DNA of 64,000 nucleotides from Deltaproteobacteria bacterium (GTDB taxonomy: Bacteria > Desulfobacterota > Desulfobaccia > Desulfobaccales > 0-14-0-80-60-11): assembly GCA_030018495.1 (NCBI GenBank), contig JASEFS010000007.1:1-64000 (forward strand). The letters are read 5' to 3'. This document shows, one piece after another, positions 50,735 to 59,806 of this stretch. Positions within the stretch are counted from its first letter, which is position 1. The number at the start of each line of letters is the position of its first letter. The notes beneath the pieces are model-generated. The model worked only from the letters and a program-made list of their open reading frames with translations. It did no database searches and was not told the origin of the DNA. Made by a program: the position numbers and the translations under genes.

Positions 50735-52042
50735 ATGTCAAGAGAAAGCCATATCCTCAGCCCGGACACCCAGGCGGTTCTATTGCTCTGTGCCAACTTT
50801 GAGGCGAAATCCGATTCAGGGGTAAAACCGCTGACGTTAGCACAATACAACCGTCTGGCAAGTTGGCTCCGTAATCAACATCTTCGCCCTGGTGATTTGC
50901 TCCACCAAGAAGGAGTGGAAAAATTACGCCAGTCAATGGATCAACTTAAAGAGGCGGAAGAGGCTTTAAAGCTTTTGGCGAGGGGCGTGGCCATGGCTTT
51001 GGCGGTGGAGAAATGGACCAATCAAGGAATCTGGGTCCTGAGCCGCAGTGATATGGAATACCCGAGACGTTTTAAGGATCGCTTGAAACAAAATTCTCCG
51101 CCTATACTTTTTGGTGCTGGTATCAAGAATCTGTTAGCAAGAGGAGGGCTGGCCGTAATCGGATCACGGCACGCCGATGAAAAGGCCTTAGAATTCACCC
51201 GTAAGATTGGCCAGCGCTGCGCCCTAGAGAATATTCAGGTCATTTCAGGCGGCGCTAAAGGTGTGGATCAAGAGGCGATGCTGGCGGCTTTGGCCCAGGG
51301 GGGTGAGGTTATTGGCATTCTTTCGGATAACCTAGGGAGGGCAACGGTCTCGGGCAAGTACCGCCAAGCAATCCGTGATGGCCAATTAGTGCTTCTCTCT
51401 GCCTGTGCTCCCGAGACCCGCTTTCAGGTAGGTAATGCCATGGCCCGGAATAAGCTAATTTATGCCTTATCAGATTGGGCCCTGGTGGTCAGCACTGAGA
51501 CTGAAAAAGGAGGCACCTGGACGGGCGCCTTGGAGAATCTTAAGTATAACTGGGTCCCACTATTGGTGCGAGATGGTGCAGATGTTTCGTCCAGTAACAA
51601 GAGGCTCATTAAAGAAGGTGCCAATCCCTTAAATCAGGGGAAGGTCCTTCAACATATAGGAGGATTGAAAGACCTCCTTCAGCAGGCATCAATCCAGAAA
51701 GAATCGGCGGTTCCCGAAGAATCAGGATTAGGCGCACATGCTGGAAGGGCAGTAGATGCATCACAAAGACACCACCTCCTCAATGAGTTTGGGAAAGGAG
51801 CCTTACATCAAGTCGATGCCGATTATTTCTGGGATCACCAGGTCTGGCCAGCAATCTCTAATATACTGCGATCCCAAAGCAGGCTGACTGTCAGTCAACT
51901 TGCGAAGGACTTGGGGATTGAAAAGTCACAAGCCAAGGCGTGGCTCAAACGAGCCTCGGAGGAACAAAAGGTTAAGAAATTAACAAGACCGGAACGATAC
52001 GTAGCTCCTGAATTTGGGCAGAGGTCATTACTCGATGAGTAA
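50735..52042 (+). CDS. DprA/SLOG-like protein with C-terminal winged helix
   Basis: The 435-aa protein has a DprA-type Rossmann core: LARGGLAVIGSRHA, VISGGAKGVDQEAMLAAL, and VGNAMARNKLIYALSDWALVV with GGTWTGALE. A C-terminal winged-helix (SRLTVSQLAKDLGIEKSQAKAWL) follows. DprA belongs to the SLOG fold group, proposed to bind nucleotide-type ligands or single-stranded DNA. It is genetically coupled to the RecQ-PRTase gene, suggesting one two-protein system. Confidence 0.85.
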   Translation: MSRESHILSPDTQAVLLLCANFEAKSDSGVKPLTLAQYNRLASWLRNQHLRPGDLLHQEGVEKLRQSMDQLKEAEEALKLLARGVAMALAVEKWTNQGIWVLSRSDMEYPRRFKDRLKQNSPPILFGAGIKNLLARGGLAVIGSRHADEKALEFTRKIGQRCALENIQVISGGAKGVDQEAMLAALAQGGEVIGILSDNLGRATVSGKYRQAIRDGQLVLLSACAPETRFQVGNAMARNKLIYALSDWALVVSTETEKGGTWTGALENLKYNWVPLLVRDGADVSSSNKRLIKEGANPLNQGKVLQHIGGLKDLLQQASIQKESAVPEESGLGAHAGRAVDASQRHHLLNEFGKGALHQVDADYFWDHQVWPAISNILRSQSRLTVSQLAKDLGIEKSQAKAWLKRASEEQKVKKLTRPERYVAPEFGQRSLLDE

Positions 52043-52094
52043 TGACTTATCCTGTCCGGGCCGATAAAAGGAGGGCAAACCTCCTCCTACGTTC

Positions 52095-52193
52095 ATCGAG
52101 ATGGCCTGATAGACGATGCAAATCTTCCTCCAGGAAGCCCCCGATCTCCAAATGTGTTACGACAGGGCACTCACAAGATGCGGCGAAGTTTAA
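52095..52193 (+). pseudogene. Relic of a pglX 3' end
   Basis: In one frame this stretch reads IEMA-stop-stop-TMQIFLQEAPDLQMCYDRALTRCGEV, closely echoing the PglX C-terminus IIEVARKIPETILHEDPKLLMYYDQALTRM. DNA similarity continues upstream (ATCGA-TGGCC). The interrupting stops show it is not expressed. It lies after the RecQ-DprA pair, just before the DUF262 gene. Confidence 0.7.
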
Positions 52194-52220
52194 CCCCCAT
52201 TAGCCAAGGAGTGTTAATTC

Positions 52221-53981
52221 ATGCATGCCCATGACCGCTTTCTTCCGGAGTGGTTCAACCGCATCCGCTCTCGGCAGATCACCCTGCCTCGGTTTCAACG
52301 CTTCGTGGCGTGGAGCCATAATGAAGTCTCTGGGTTACTGACCACGGTTATCCGGGGACTCCCTTCTGGCTCCACACTTATCTTAGAAGTCGGTGATGAT
52401 GAGAAGTTTAAGAGCCGCACCATGGTAGATGCACCCGAGTCCGGCGAGAAAGTCACCGAGCAGCTCCTGGACGGCCAGCAACGGCTAACAGCCTTGTGGC
52501 GCAGCCTTCAGGATAAATATCCTGATCGTACCTACCTGATTGGGTTTGAGGAAGACCCCAGCAACTCCGGTGATAAGCTTCCGTATGTGTATGGCCAGGC
52601 CCGTTGGACTAAAAACGGTACAATTTATCCTATGTGGGTGGATGATCCCCATGAGTGCTGGAAAAGAGGATTTATTCCCATAAAGCTGTTGCGGCCAGAG
52701 GATATTCTCCCGGAAATTCGCCAATGGATTAATGAGGCGGTCAAAGGAGATCATGAACAAAAGGATGCGCTCTTCGATGAGGTCATCGCTCTACGCGACC
52801 GAGTGAAGGCGTTCAACCTGCCTTATCTGGCTTTGCCAGCCAAGACGCAAAAGGAAGTCGCCCTGGATGTTTTTATCAAGATGAACACCAGCTCGGTACG
52901 ACTATCGACTTATGACATTGTCGTGGCCCTCGTGGAAGAAGAAACGGGCAAGTCGCTGCATGATCACGTAGAGGCCTTGGCGGCGGCGGTCCCCAGGGCG
53001 GCTGATTATGGTGATCTGCCGGGATTGGTGCTCGATGTAGTGGCTCTGAGGCAGGACCGTATTCCCAGTCAGGCAGGCTACCGGGGAATTGATTACACCA
53101 AAATGATTGAAGAATGGGATAAAGTAGTCCAGGGCATCCGGGGTATGGTCAGTTTCCTGGAAGACGAAAGCATTTTCGATGCCCAGAGATTACCAAGTTA
53201 TCCCGCCATCCCGCTAATTGCAGCGCTATGGGAGATTCTTCCCACTCAGCCGGACAAACTTGGGAACGCCAGGCATGCGCTGCGGAAGTTTCTCTGGCGG
53301 GCCTTTCTAACCTCTCGTTACGAGCAATCTTCGACAACCAATGCTTTGCAGGATTACCGGGGTCTAAAGCAAATAATTTTGGGAGCCGGAGATGAAAGCA
53401 CTGTCCCGATTTTTAATGAGTCGTCTTACCCTTTGCCTGGCAAGGAGTTGATACTTCAAGCTGATTGGCCTAGACGAAAGACGATTTTAGGGCGAGGCCT
53501 GCTGGCCCTACAACTTAAAGCCGGAGCAGAAGATCTTGCAGACGGAGCCAAGGCCACTGTGGGAAGCATTACCTCCAAAGAACATCCGAGGGAGTATCAT
53601 CATCTTTTTCCCGAATCACTCCTGGAAAATGCTGAAATTCCTGGAGAGCAGATATATCGGGCGATGAATTGCGCTCTCATCACCTGGCGTACCAACAGGG
53701 CAATTTCTGGGAAGGATCCTGTCACCTATCTGAAAGAGCGCGCAGATAATGCTGCCCTGGGAGAAGAGGATTTACGTCGCCGTCTGAAAACTCACTTGAT
53801 TCCTTATAAGCAGATAGCTGTGGGCTATGATGGTATTACTGCTGATGAAAGGAAGAACAAAATCAAGGCTGATTATGGGGCTTTCTTAGAGGCCAGAGCA
53901 GCATTGTTGGCCAAGGCAGCACAAGTCATATGTGAAGGACGGCCATTGGACCTGAATATACTGGTTGATGGAACTAATTGA
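52221..53981 (+). CDS. DUF262/DUF1524 protein, GmrSD/BrxU-like nuclease
   Basis: The 586-aa protein begins with a DUF262 (ParB-like) domain: LPRFQRFVAWSHNEVSGLL, IRGLPSGSTL and QLLDGQQRLTALWRSL near residue 80. The C-terminal region has EYHHLFPESLL, the His-Me (HNH-type) DUF1524 signature. This two-domain layout is that of GmrSD type IV enzymes and of BrxU, which cut modified DNA and can accompany BREX. Overlaps brxHII by 14 bases, so it is integrated in the operon. Confidence 0.82.
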   Translation: MHAHDRFLPEWFNRIRSRQITLPRFQRFVAWSHNEVSGLLTTVIRGLPSGSTLILEVGDDEKFKSRTMVDAPESGEKVTEQLLDGQQRLTALWRSLQDKYPDRTYLIGFEEDPSNSGDKLPYVYGQARWTKNGTIYPMWVDDPHECWKRGFIPIKLLRPEDILPEIRQWINEAVKGDHEQKDALFDEVIALRDRVKAFNLPYLALPAKTQKEVALDVFIKMNTSSVRLSTYDIVVALVEEETGKSLHDHVEALAAAVPRAADYGDLPGLVLDVVALRQDRIPSQAGYRGIDYTKMIEEWDKVVQGIRGMVSFLEDESIFDAQRLPSYPAIPLIAALWEILPTQPDKLGNARHALRKFLWRAFLTSRYEQSSTTNALQDYRGLKQIILGAGDESTVPIFNESSYPLPGKELILQADWPRRKTILGRGLLALQLKAGAEDLADGAKATVGSITSKEHPREYHHLFPESLLENAEIPGEQIYRAMNCALITWRTNRAISGKDPVTYLKERADNAALGEEDLRRRLKTHLIPYKQIAVGYDGITADERKNKIKADYGAFLEARAALLAKAAQVICEGRPLDLNILVDGTN

Positions 53982-56820
53982 GAACAACAAATGGCGCTAC
54001 TGCCCGGATTTTGGGCAGCTGTGCCTCATAATTGAGTCCCAAACACTCTGGGGCGAGCAAACTTGCCGCGTCTGGCTGCCAAGCCAAGATACGATAGTAC
54101 GCCTGCCGGTTTCTCGGCTCAAGTCCTTGGAAGAAGTTGGCATCTGCACCGCCGATGGAATAGTTTATGTGGTCGCAGCAGCTCGGGTGTCTGAGGCACT
54201 GACTCAGGACGTGCTGCTCGCTCCCATCGAATCTTCCGTTATCCCGCTTCCACATCAGATTAGGGCCCTGTCCCACGCCATTGCCAACGACCGCGTGCGC
54301 TATCTACTGGCGGACGAGGTCGGGCTTGGCAAGACCATTGAGGCAGGGCTCATCATGCGGGAGCTCAAGTTGCGCGGATTAGTGCAGCGGACGCTGGTAA
54401 TAGCCCCTAGGGGGTTAGTAACCCAGTGGGTTAGCGAAATGCGCTTCCACTTCGGAGAGACATTTCAGCTCGTGCTACCTGAAGACCTGAGGACTATGAA
54501 ACGCATGGCGCCGATTTCGGGCTCGGGTAACGAGAGACCCGGTACCCGCTTTCAAGAACTTCAGAAGGCCAATGCTTGGCAGATGTTCTCCCAGGTGGTT
54601 GTGCCAATGGATTCCGTAAAACCCCTGGACAAACGCCGTGGGTGGACGGCAACGCAGGTAGAGGAATATAACCGGGACCGTTTCGAGGACTTGATTTCCG
54701 CCGGATGGGACCTTGTTATAGTGGACGAGGCTCATCGTCTGGGTGGGAGCACCGATCAGGTGGCCCGCTTCAAACTGGGGCAGGGGTTATCGGAGGCGGC
54801 CCCCTATTTCCTGCTTCTATCGGCCACTCCTCATCAGGGCAAGACCGACGCTTTTCATCGGCTGTTGTCCCTGATAGACGCCCAAGCTTTCCCAGAGATC
54901 AGTAGCGTTACTCGTGAGCGGGTCAAGCCGTATGTGATCAGGACGGAAAAACGCCATGCTATCGACGTCGAAGGAAACCCTTTATTCAAACCTCGGCGCA
55001 CCCAGCTTGCTCCGGTCTCCTGGGAAGAGCGACACCGTGATCAGCAGCTCCTTTATGAAGCCGTCACGGGATATGTCCGCGAGGGATATAACCAAGCCAT
55101 ACGCGAGAAACGGAGCTACATTGGGTTCTTGATGATCCTGATGCAGCGCCTAGTGGTTTCAAGCACGAGAGCCATACGAACGACGCTCCAAAAAAGACTT
55201 CAGGCGCTAGCTGCCCCCCCGGAGCAACTGTCTCTATTTCCCCTCTATTCTGAAGACGAATGGGCCGATCTGGATGCCCAGGAGCAGATGGAAGCGTTGC
55301 TCCGCACCCATCTCAAGGCCCTCAAGAACGAGCGAGCCGAGGTAAAGCTGCTCCTGGAAGCTGCCGCTCACTGCGAACAAGCCGGGGCTGATGTGAAGGC
55401 TGAGGCTTTGCTTGATTGGATTTACCGCCTACAGTCAGAGGAAGGTGACCCGGACCTAAAAGTGCTCCTGTTCACCGAGTTCGTCCCCACCCAGCAAATG
55501 CTGCTGCAGTTCCTCACCGAGCGAGGCTTCAAGGTCGTTTGTCTTAACGGTTCCATGGATTTGGAAGAGCGTAAAAAGGCCCAGGAAGCTTTTGCCCGCG
55601 AGGCTCGCATCCTCATTTCTACGGATGCCGGCGGAGAGGGCTTGAACCTGCAATTCTGCCATGTCGTGATCAACTACGACATTCCCTGGAACCCCATGCG
55701 GCTGGAGCAGCGCATCGGCCGCGTAGACCGTATCGGTCAGACTCATACGGTGCGAGCAGTCAACTTCGTTTTCCAGGGCTCGGTAGAACACCGTGTTCAT
55801 GAAGTCCTGGAACAAAAACTGGCAGTTATTTTTGAGGAATTCGGCATCGACAAAACCGCCGATGTTCTCGACTCGGCCCAGGCCGGTCGGATGTTCGATG
55901 ACCTCTATGTGGAGGCTATTCTTCATCCTGACAAGGTTGAGGACTCCGTGGATAGCCTAGTCACACGAATTCAGGAACAGGTACGAGAAGCCCGGGAAAC
56001 TGCATCGGTGCTCGGTATCTCGGAAGATTTGGACCCAAGTGAAGCAGAGCGGTTTATGAGCCACCCCTTGCCCCATTGGGTTGAGCGCATGACTGTGAGT
56101 TTTCTTTTGGCCCATGGCGGCAAGGCTGAGAAAAAAGATCGATGCTGGAATCTCACTTGGCCGAATGGCGAGATGTATTCCGGCGTGGTTTTTACGGGAA
56201 AAGAAGCCGAGGGTAACCATACCGCCCGCCACCTAACGCTAGAAGATCCAAGGGTCCGCAGTCTGGCGATGAGGATCCCACGCTTCATCCCGGGGCAACC
56301 TGTTCCAAATGTATTGGTTCCAGGCATCTCTCGGGAAATCACAGGATTCTGGTCTCTCTGGCGAATCGCCATCGTCACTTCTGAGTGGAATCGCCATCGC
56401 ATTATGCCTTTCTTCCTGGGCGATAACGGCAAGGTCTTAATACCAACGGCCCGGCATATCTGGGATCAACTCCTGATAGCCAGCCCAGTATTTCACAGAA
56501 CGCTCGATATGGGGTTTTCTCAAGACGCTTTCGAACAAATGCGGCAGGCAGCCGAGGAACATGGACAACCGATTTACGCAACGCTTGTTCAACAACATCG
56601 TGCCAGCATCGACCGAGAGCGAGAGAAGGCAGAGTACGCCTTTACAGCGCGGCGCAAAGCCATTGAGCGAATCGGCCTTTCACAGGTCCGAAGCTACCGC
56701 CTGAACCTTCTGGCCGAGGAAGAGCGCAGCTTTCAAGAAAAGCTTGAGCACAAGTCTAAAGTATATCCCGAGATGTTGCCTTTACTTATGATTCGTGTGG
56801 AAGGCGGCAGTCATGAGTAG
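53968..56820 (+). CDS. brxHII: BREX-3 SNF2-type helicase BrxHII
   Basis: The 950-aa helicase has LADEVGLGKTIEAGLIM (Walker A) near residue 110, VIVDEAHRLGG near residue 250, LLLSATPHQGK, STDAGGEGLNLQFC and QRIGRVDRIGQTH (motif VI) near residue 590. The C-terminal 300 residues are helical. It is the characteristic helicase between pglX and pglZ in BREX type 3. Start at the ATG at 53968. Confidence 0.85.
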   Translation: MELIENNKWRYCPDFGQLCLIIESQTLWGEQTCRVWLPSQDTIVRLPVSRLKSLEEVGICTADGIVYVVAAARVSEALTQDVLLAPIESSVIPLPHQIRALSHAIANDRVRYLLADEVGLGKTIEAGLIMRELKLRGLVQRTLVIAPRGLVTQWVSEMRFHFGETFQLVLPEDLRTMKRMAPISGSGNERPGTRFQELQKANAWQMFSQVVVPMDSVKPLDKRRGWTATQVEEYNRDRFEDLISAGWDLVIVDEAHRLGGSTDQVARFKLGQGLSEAAPYFLLLSATPHQGKTDAFHRLLSLIDAQAFPEISSVTRERVKPYVIRTEKRHAIDVEGNPLFKPRRTQLAPVSWEERHRDQQLLYEAVTGYVREGYNQAIREKRSYIGFLMILMQRLVVSSTRAIRTTLQKRLQALAAPPEQLSLFPLYSEDEWADLDAQEQMEALLRTHLKALKNERAEVKLLLEAAAHCEQAGADVKAEALLDWIYRLQSEEGDPDLKVLLFTEFVPTQQMLLQFLTERGFKVVCLNGSMDLEERKKAQEAFAREARILISTDAGGEGLNLQFCHVVINYDIPWNPMRLEQRIGRVDRIGQTHTVRAVNFVFQGSVEHRVHEVLEQKLAVIFEEFGIDKTADVLDSAQAGRMFDDLYVEAILHPDKVEDSVDSLVTRIQEQVREARETASVLGISEDLDPSEAERFMSHPLPHWVERMTVSFLLAHGGKAEKKDRCWNLTWPNGEMYSGVVFTGKEAEGNHTARHLTLEDPRVRSLAMRIPRFIPGQPVPNVLVPGISREITGFWSLWRIAIVTSEWNRHRIMPFFLGDNGKVLIPTARHIWDQLLIASPVFHRTLDMGFSQDAFEQMRQAAEEHGQPIYATLVQQHRASIDREREKAEYAFTARRKAIERIGLSQVRSYRLNLLAEEERSFQEKLEHKSKVYPEMLPLLMIRVEGGSHE

Positions 56821-58819
56821 TTGGCGCGATCAGATCCTGAAGGAATTTACCCCAAAGGTATCTAGGCTCACTCTAGTGGCGGATCCAGATAGTCTCTTGC
56901 TTGAGGAAAAGATTCTTGAAGGTATTCGGGAACAAGGCTTCGAACTAATTCCCTTCGAGGATCACGTCGCGTTCCGTTACGCTTATGAATCGAAGTTCCG
57001 CTCCCGATGGGACCGGGGCGAAGAGACAGACCTCGTGGTTGTATTGCGTTCCCAGGCCAGCGATCTCGGCTCCCTGCCTTATGACCTCCTGGAGAGCGGC
57101 CGCAGGCTCTCCTTTAATCTTGGGAAGATTTTCCCCAATCTCAGCTATCCTGTCCTTGCCGCTCTTGACCGCGGCGACCTTGATATCCTGTATGAGGCCC
57201 AGAAGAGGCATACACCTGGTCATCTAGGTGACAACGCCACAAAGGAATTTGTCCTCCGTCACCTCTTTGAAATCGCGCCGGAGCTTATCAAACAGCCAAC
57301 CGACCTGTTGCGGGTTCTCCTCCGACGCCATTACCGCGGTCTGCGAATTCCGGCTATTCTCGACGAAAGGTTCATCCAGCTCCTTCGCCAAGACAACACA
57401 TTTGAAGGCTGGCCGATTGAGACCCTTATCTCGGACCGAGAGGCCTTCTTCACATTCCTTCAGGAGCGCTGGCCGATCTTCCTCAATAGCAAAGTCACCA
57501 AAGAAGAAACTGGCGCTCGAGAAGACGAAAAGCCCTACGGCTTGGCCATCAAGGGGCCCGTCGATCTACCCTTCGATCACCATGACATCCGTGTCTACAT
57601 GGACAGTTTGTTCCTCGAGGGATTGCTCCACTCCGTATCCCACGAGCATGCGGATATCCTTACCAAGACTTGGGTCCGCATCGGCATTCGAACCGATCCA
57701 TCCGAAGACAGGTCTCGCCGTCTTAACATGCTCATCGAGAATCTGCAGGCATCCATCCCGTCCGAGGATGCCAGGCATGGGGATTGGCTCCACTTCGCCC
57801 GTGGGTGGGCGGAGCTGTCCCTGCAGGTCCATGAGCAGGTAGACGACACCAACCAAACAGCACCTCAAAGCCTAAAATACCTTCAGACCCAGGTGGATGC
57901 CGCGTTCACGTCGTGGTTAGCGAGGCGGTACGCTGGGCTTGTCAACTTGCCACCTGTTCCCCCAGTCATGCTCCATCACATTCCCCGGTTTCTATCGCGT
58001 CGGGTAGGAGAAAACCGGAACTGCAAGATGGCCTTACTCTTGGTGGATGGACTTTCTTTTGACCAATGGCTTGTTATGCGTGAGGGACTTGTTTCCCGGC
58101 GGCCACATCTCATCTTCCGGGAGAACGCAGTGTTTGCCTGGATACCGACGATCACTTCGGTATCCCGCCAAGCCGCCTTTGCTGGCCGACCTCCTTTCTT
58201 TTTTCCGAACAGCATCCAGATTACCGACAAGGAGTCGGCCCTTTGGATTCAGTTCTGGGCGGACCAAGGGCTTTCCCAGAACCAAGTCGTTTACGTCAGA
58301 GGTTTGGGCGACGGGGGCTTGAATAGTGTCGAAGAAGTCCTTTCTCATTCCCAAGTAAGAGTTGCCGGGTTGGTCATCGATAAGGTCGACAAGATCATGC
58401 ATGGTATGGAATTGGGCGCAACTGGTATGCATAATCAGGTACGTCAATGGGCTCAGCAGCCTTACATGGTTGCGCTTCTGGATTTACTTCTGGATCGGCA
58501 TTTCTGTGTTTTCCTTACTTCGGATCACGGCAATATTGAGGCTGAAGGCTGTGGACGTCCTGCTGAAGGGTTGGTCGCTGATCTGCGCGGTGAGCGGGTT
58601 CGCGTTTACTCTGATGCGCTATTGCGCAACAAAGTTCAGGAGCGATTCCCAAGCGCTATTAAATGGCCACCGGTCGGTCTTCCCGAAGATTACTTGCCGC
58701 TGATTGCTCCTGGCCGGTTGGCATTTGTCCGGGAGGGGGAGCAGATCGTCAGTCACGGCGGCCTTTCCATTGAGGAGCTCATTGTCCCACTCGTTCAAAT
58801 CGAGAGGAGGGATACATGA
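56813..58819 (+). CDS. pglZ: BREX protein PglZ, alkaline-phosphatase-superfamily
   Basis: The 668-aa protein has MALLLVDGLSFDQWLVM near residue 405 (metal site), ITSVSRQAAFAGRPP and LTSDHGNIEAEG near residue 570, the metal-binding order of the PglZ domain. Start at the ATG at 56813 overlapping brxHII by eight bases. PglZ is the invariant BREX component; nuclease or phosphodiesterase activity is reported for the family. Confidence 0.9.
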   Translation: MSSWRDQILKEFTPKVSRLTLVADPDSLLLEEKILEGIREQGFELIPFEDHVAFRYAYESKFRSRWDRGEETDLVVVLRSQASDLGSLPYDLLESGRRLSFNLGKIFPNLSYPVLAALDRGDLDILYEAQKRHTPGHLGDNATKEFVLRHLFEIAPELIKQPTDLLRVLLRRHYRGLRIPAILDERFIQLLRQDNTFEGWPIETLISDREAFFTFLQERWPIFLNSKVTKEETGAREDEKPYGLAIKGPVDLPFDHHDIRVYMDSLFLEGLLHSVSHEHADILTKTWVRIGIRTDPSEDRSRRLNMLIENLQASIPSEDARHGDWLHFARGWAELSLQVHEQVDDTNQTAPQSLKYLQTQVDAAFTSWLARRYAGLVNLPPVPPVMLHHIPRFLSRRVGENRNCKMALLLVDGLSFDQWLVMREGLVSRRPHLIFRENAVFAWIPTITSVSRQAAFAGRPPFFFPNSIQITDKESALWIQFWADQGLSQNQVVYVRGLGDGGLNSVEEVLSHSQVRVAGLVIDKVDKIMHGMELGATGMHNQVRQWAQQPYMVALLDLLLDRHFCVFLTSDHGNIEAEGCGRPAEGLVADLRGERVRVYSDALLRNKVQERFPSAIKWPPVGLPEDYLPLIAPGRLAFVREGEQIVSHGGLSIEELIVPLVQIERRDT

Positions 58820-59571
58820 GTCGTCTTGCGGAACAGGTAGGTTTCAGCCAACGCGTTCGTCTGGAGTGGCTCGAACATACTGCCAATCTTATCTTGGCAG
58901 GAAATGATAAAATTGCTATCAATGCCGCTCTGCAAGAGCTTCTGCAGGAAAAAGTATCGGTGGGAGGAGATGCCGAGCGCGGCACCCGAGAGAAGATCAT
59001 CACCATCCTGATGAAAATCTGGCTCAATGTGCCATTGAAACTCGAAGCCCTTCGTGGCGACGGATTAGAACTGCTGAAAGGCCTTCCTCGAACAAACCGG
59101 ATTGTGGTTCATTGGGGGATGGTGACCGCAGTCTATCCGTTTTGGTCGGTCGTGGCCATCAATGTCGGGCGCCTCCTAAAACTCCAGGGCTCTGTTGCGG
59201 CTGCCCAGATTCAACGACGATTGCGAGAGCAATATGGCGAGCGGGAGACAGTTTCAAGAGCGGCTCGTCGCGTGCTACGTTCCTATATAGACTGGGGTGT
59301 GCTCAAAGAGTCAGGCGTAAGAGGAATCTACCATGCGGGTCGGTCGATGGTCGTTGACGATCCCCGGCTGATCTCGTGGCTGATTGAAGCCTCCCTTCAT
59401 GCGCGGTCCAACGGGTCCGCCCCATTGAAGGACGTGATCGAGAGCCCCAGCTTATTCCCGTTCCTTCTAAAGCCAATCCAGGTTGATAACTTGCTGGCGG
59501 TATCTGCCAACCTCGATATCCTTCGTCATGGCCTAAATGATGATCTAGTGATGTTGAGGAATCTCACTTAG
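58816..59571 (+). CDS. brxA: BREX-3 protein BrxA-like
   Basis: The 251-aa protein follows pglZ by an ATGA overlap and closes the island, the expected place for the BrxA-type DNA-binding protein of BREX-3. HWGMVTAVYPFWSVVAINVGRLLK and a winged-helix-like SRAARRVLRSYIDWGVL are the notable segments. Assignment leans on position and general form. Confidence 0.7.
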   Translation: MSRLAEQVGFSQRVRLEWLEHTANLILAGNDKIAINAALQELLQEKVSVGGDAERGTREKIITILMKIWLNVPLKLEALRGDGLELLKGLPRTNRIVVHWGMVTAVYPFWSVVAINVGRLLKLQGSVAAAQIQRRLREQYGERETVSRAARRVLRSYIDWGVLKESGVRGIYHAGRSMVVDDPRLISWLIEASLHARSNGSAPLKDVIESPSLFPFLLKPIQVDNLLAVSANLDILRHGLNDDLVMLRNLT

Positions 59572-59806
59572 ATATTAGATTTTATTAATGTTTTATTATG
59601 GTTAGCTAAGCTATTTTATTCCCCGCACCCATGAAAGCGGGGAGTATCCTTAAAGCCGGGACCCGAACTCTGGGTCCCGCTTTTTTTTATAGCGGTAATA
59701 ACATACCCCAAATACTCCCCATTGGTTGTCAATTAGCGGAATTGCGTAATCCCCTTTAGGCCCAAGATAATTATGTCAATAAATCTGGCGGCACAAGGGG
59801 TGGGGT
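59572..59806 (+). terminator. Island-end terminator region
   Basis: A CCCCGC/GCGGGG hairpin (59621-59642) is followed by a strong intrinsic terminator: GGGACCC (59658-59664) pairs with GGGTCCC (59672-59678), then eight T (59681-59688). The remainder up to the portal gene is AT-rich and holds no gene; it presumably contains the late promoter. Confidence 0.75.

Larger units (their letters stand above)
38889..59806 (+). other. BREX type 3 defence island carried within the prophage
   Basis: A block of lower-GC genes, all on the plus strand and mostly overlapping or tightly spaced, stands between the phage middle operon and the head genes. Core BREX-3 genes (brxF, brxC, pglXI, brxHII, pglZ, brxA) are all present and full length. 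Inserted modules are an HD/YwgA pair with DUF2188, RecQ-PRTase/DprA, and DUF262/DUF1524. No transposase or flanking direct repeat is visible. Confidence 0.85.

Noticed and set aside
39857-59571. DISARM or Pgl (BREX type 2) instead of BREX type 3
   Set aside because: No DrmA/DrmB pair or PglW kinase is present; the BrxF-BrxC start and BrxHII-PglZ-BrxA end fit type 3.
38889-59806. Transposon ends around the BREX island
   Set aside because: I found no transposase and no convincing direct or inverted repeat at the two borders.
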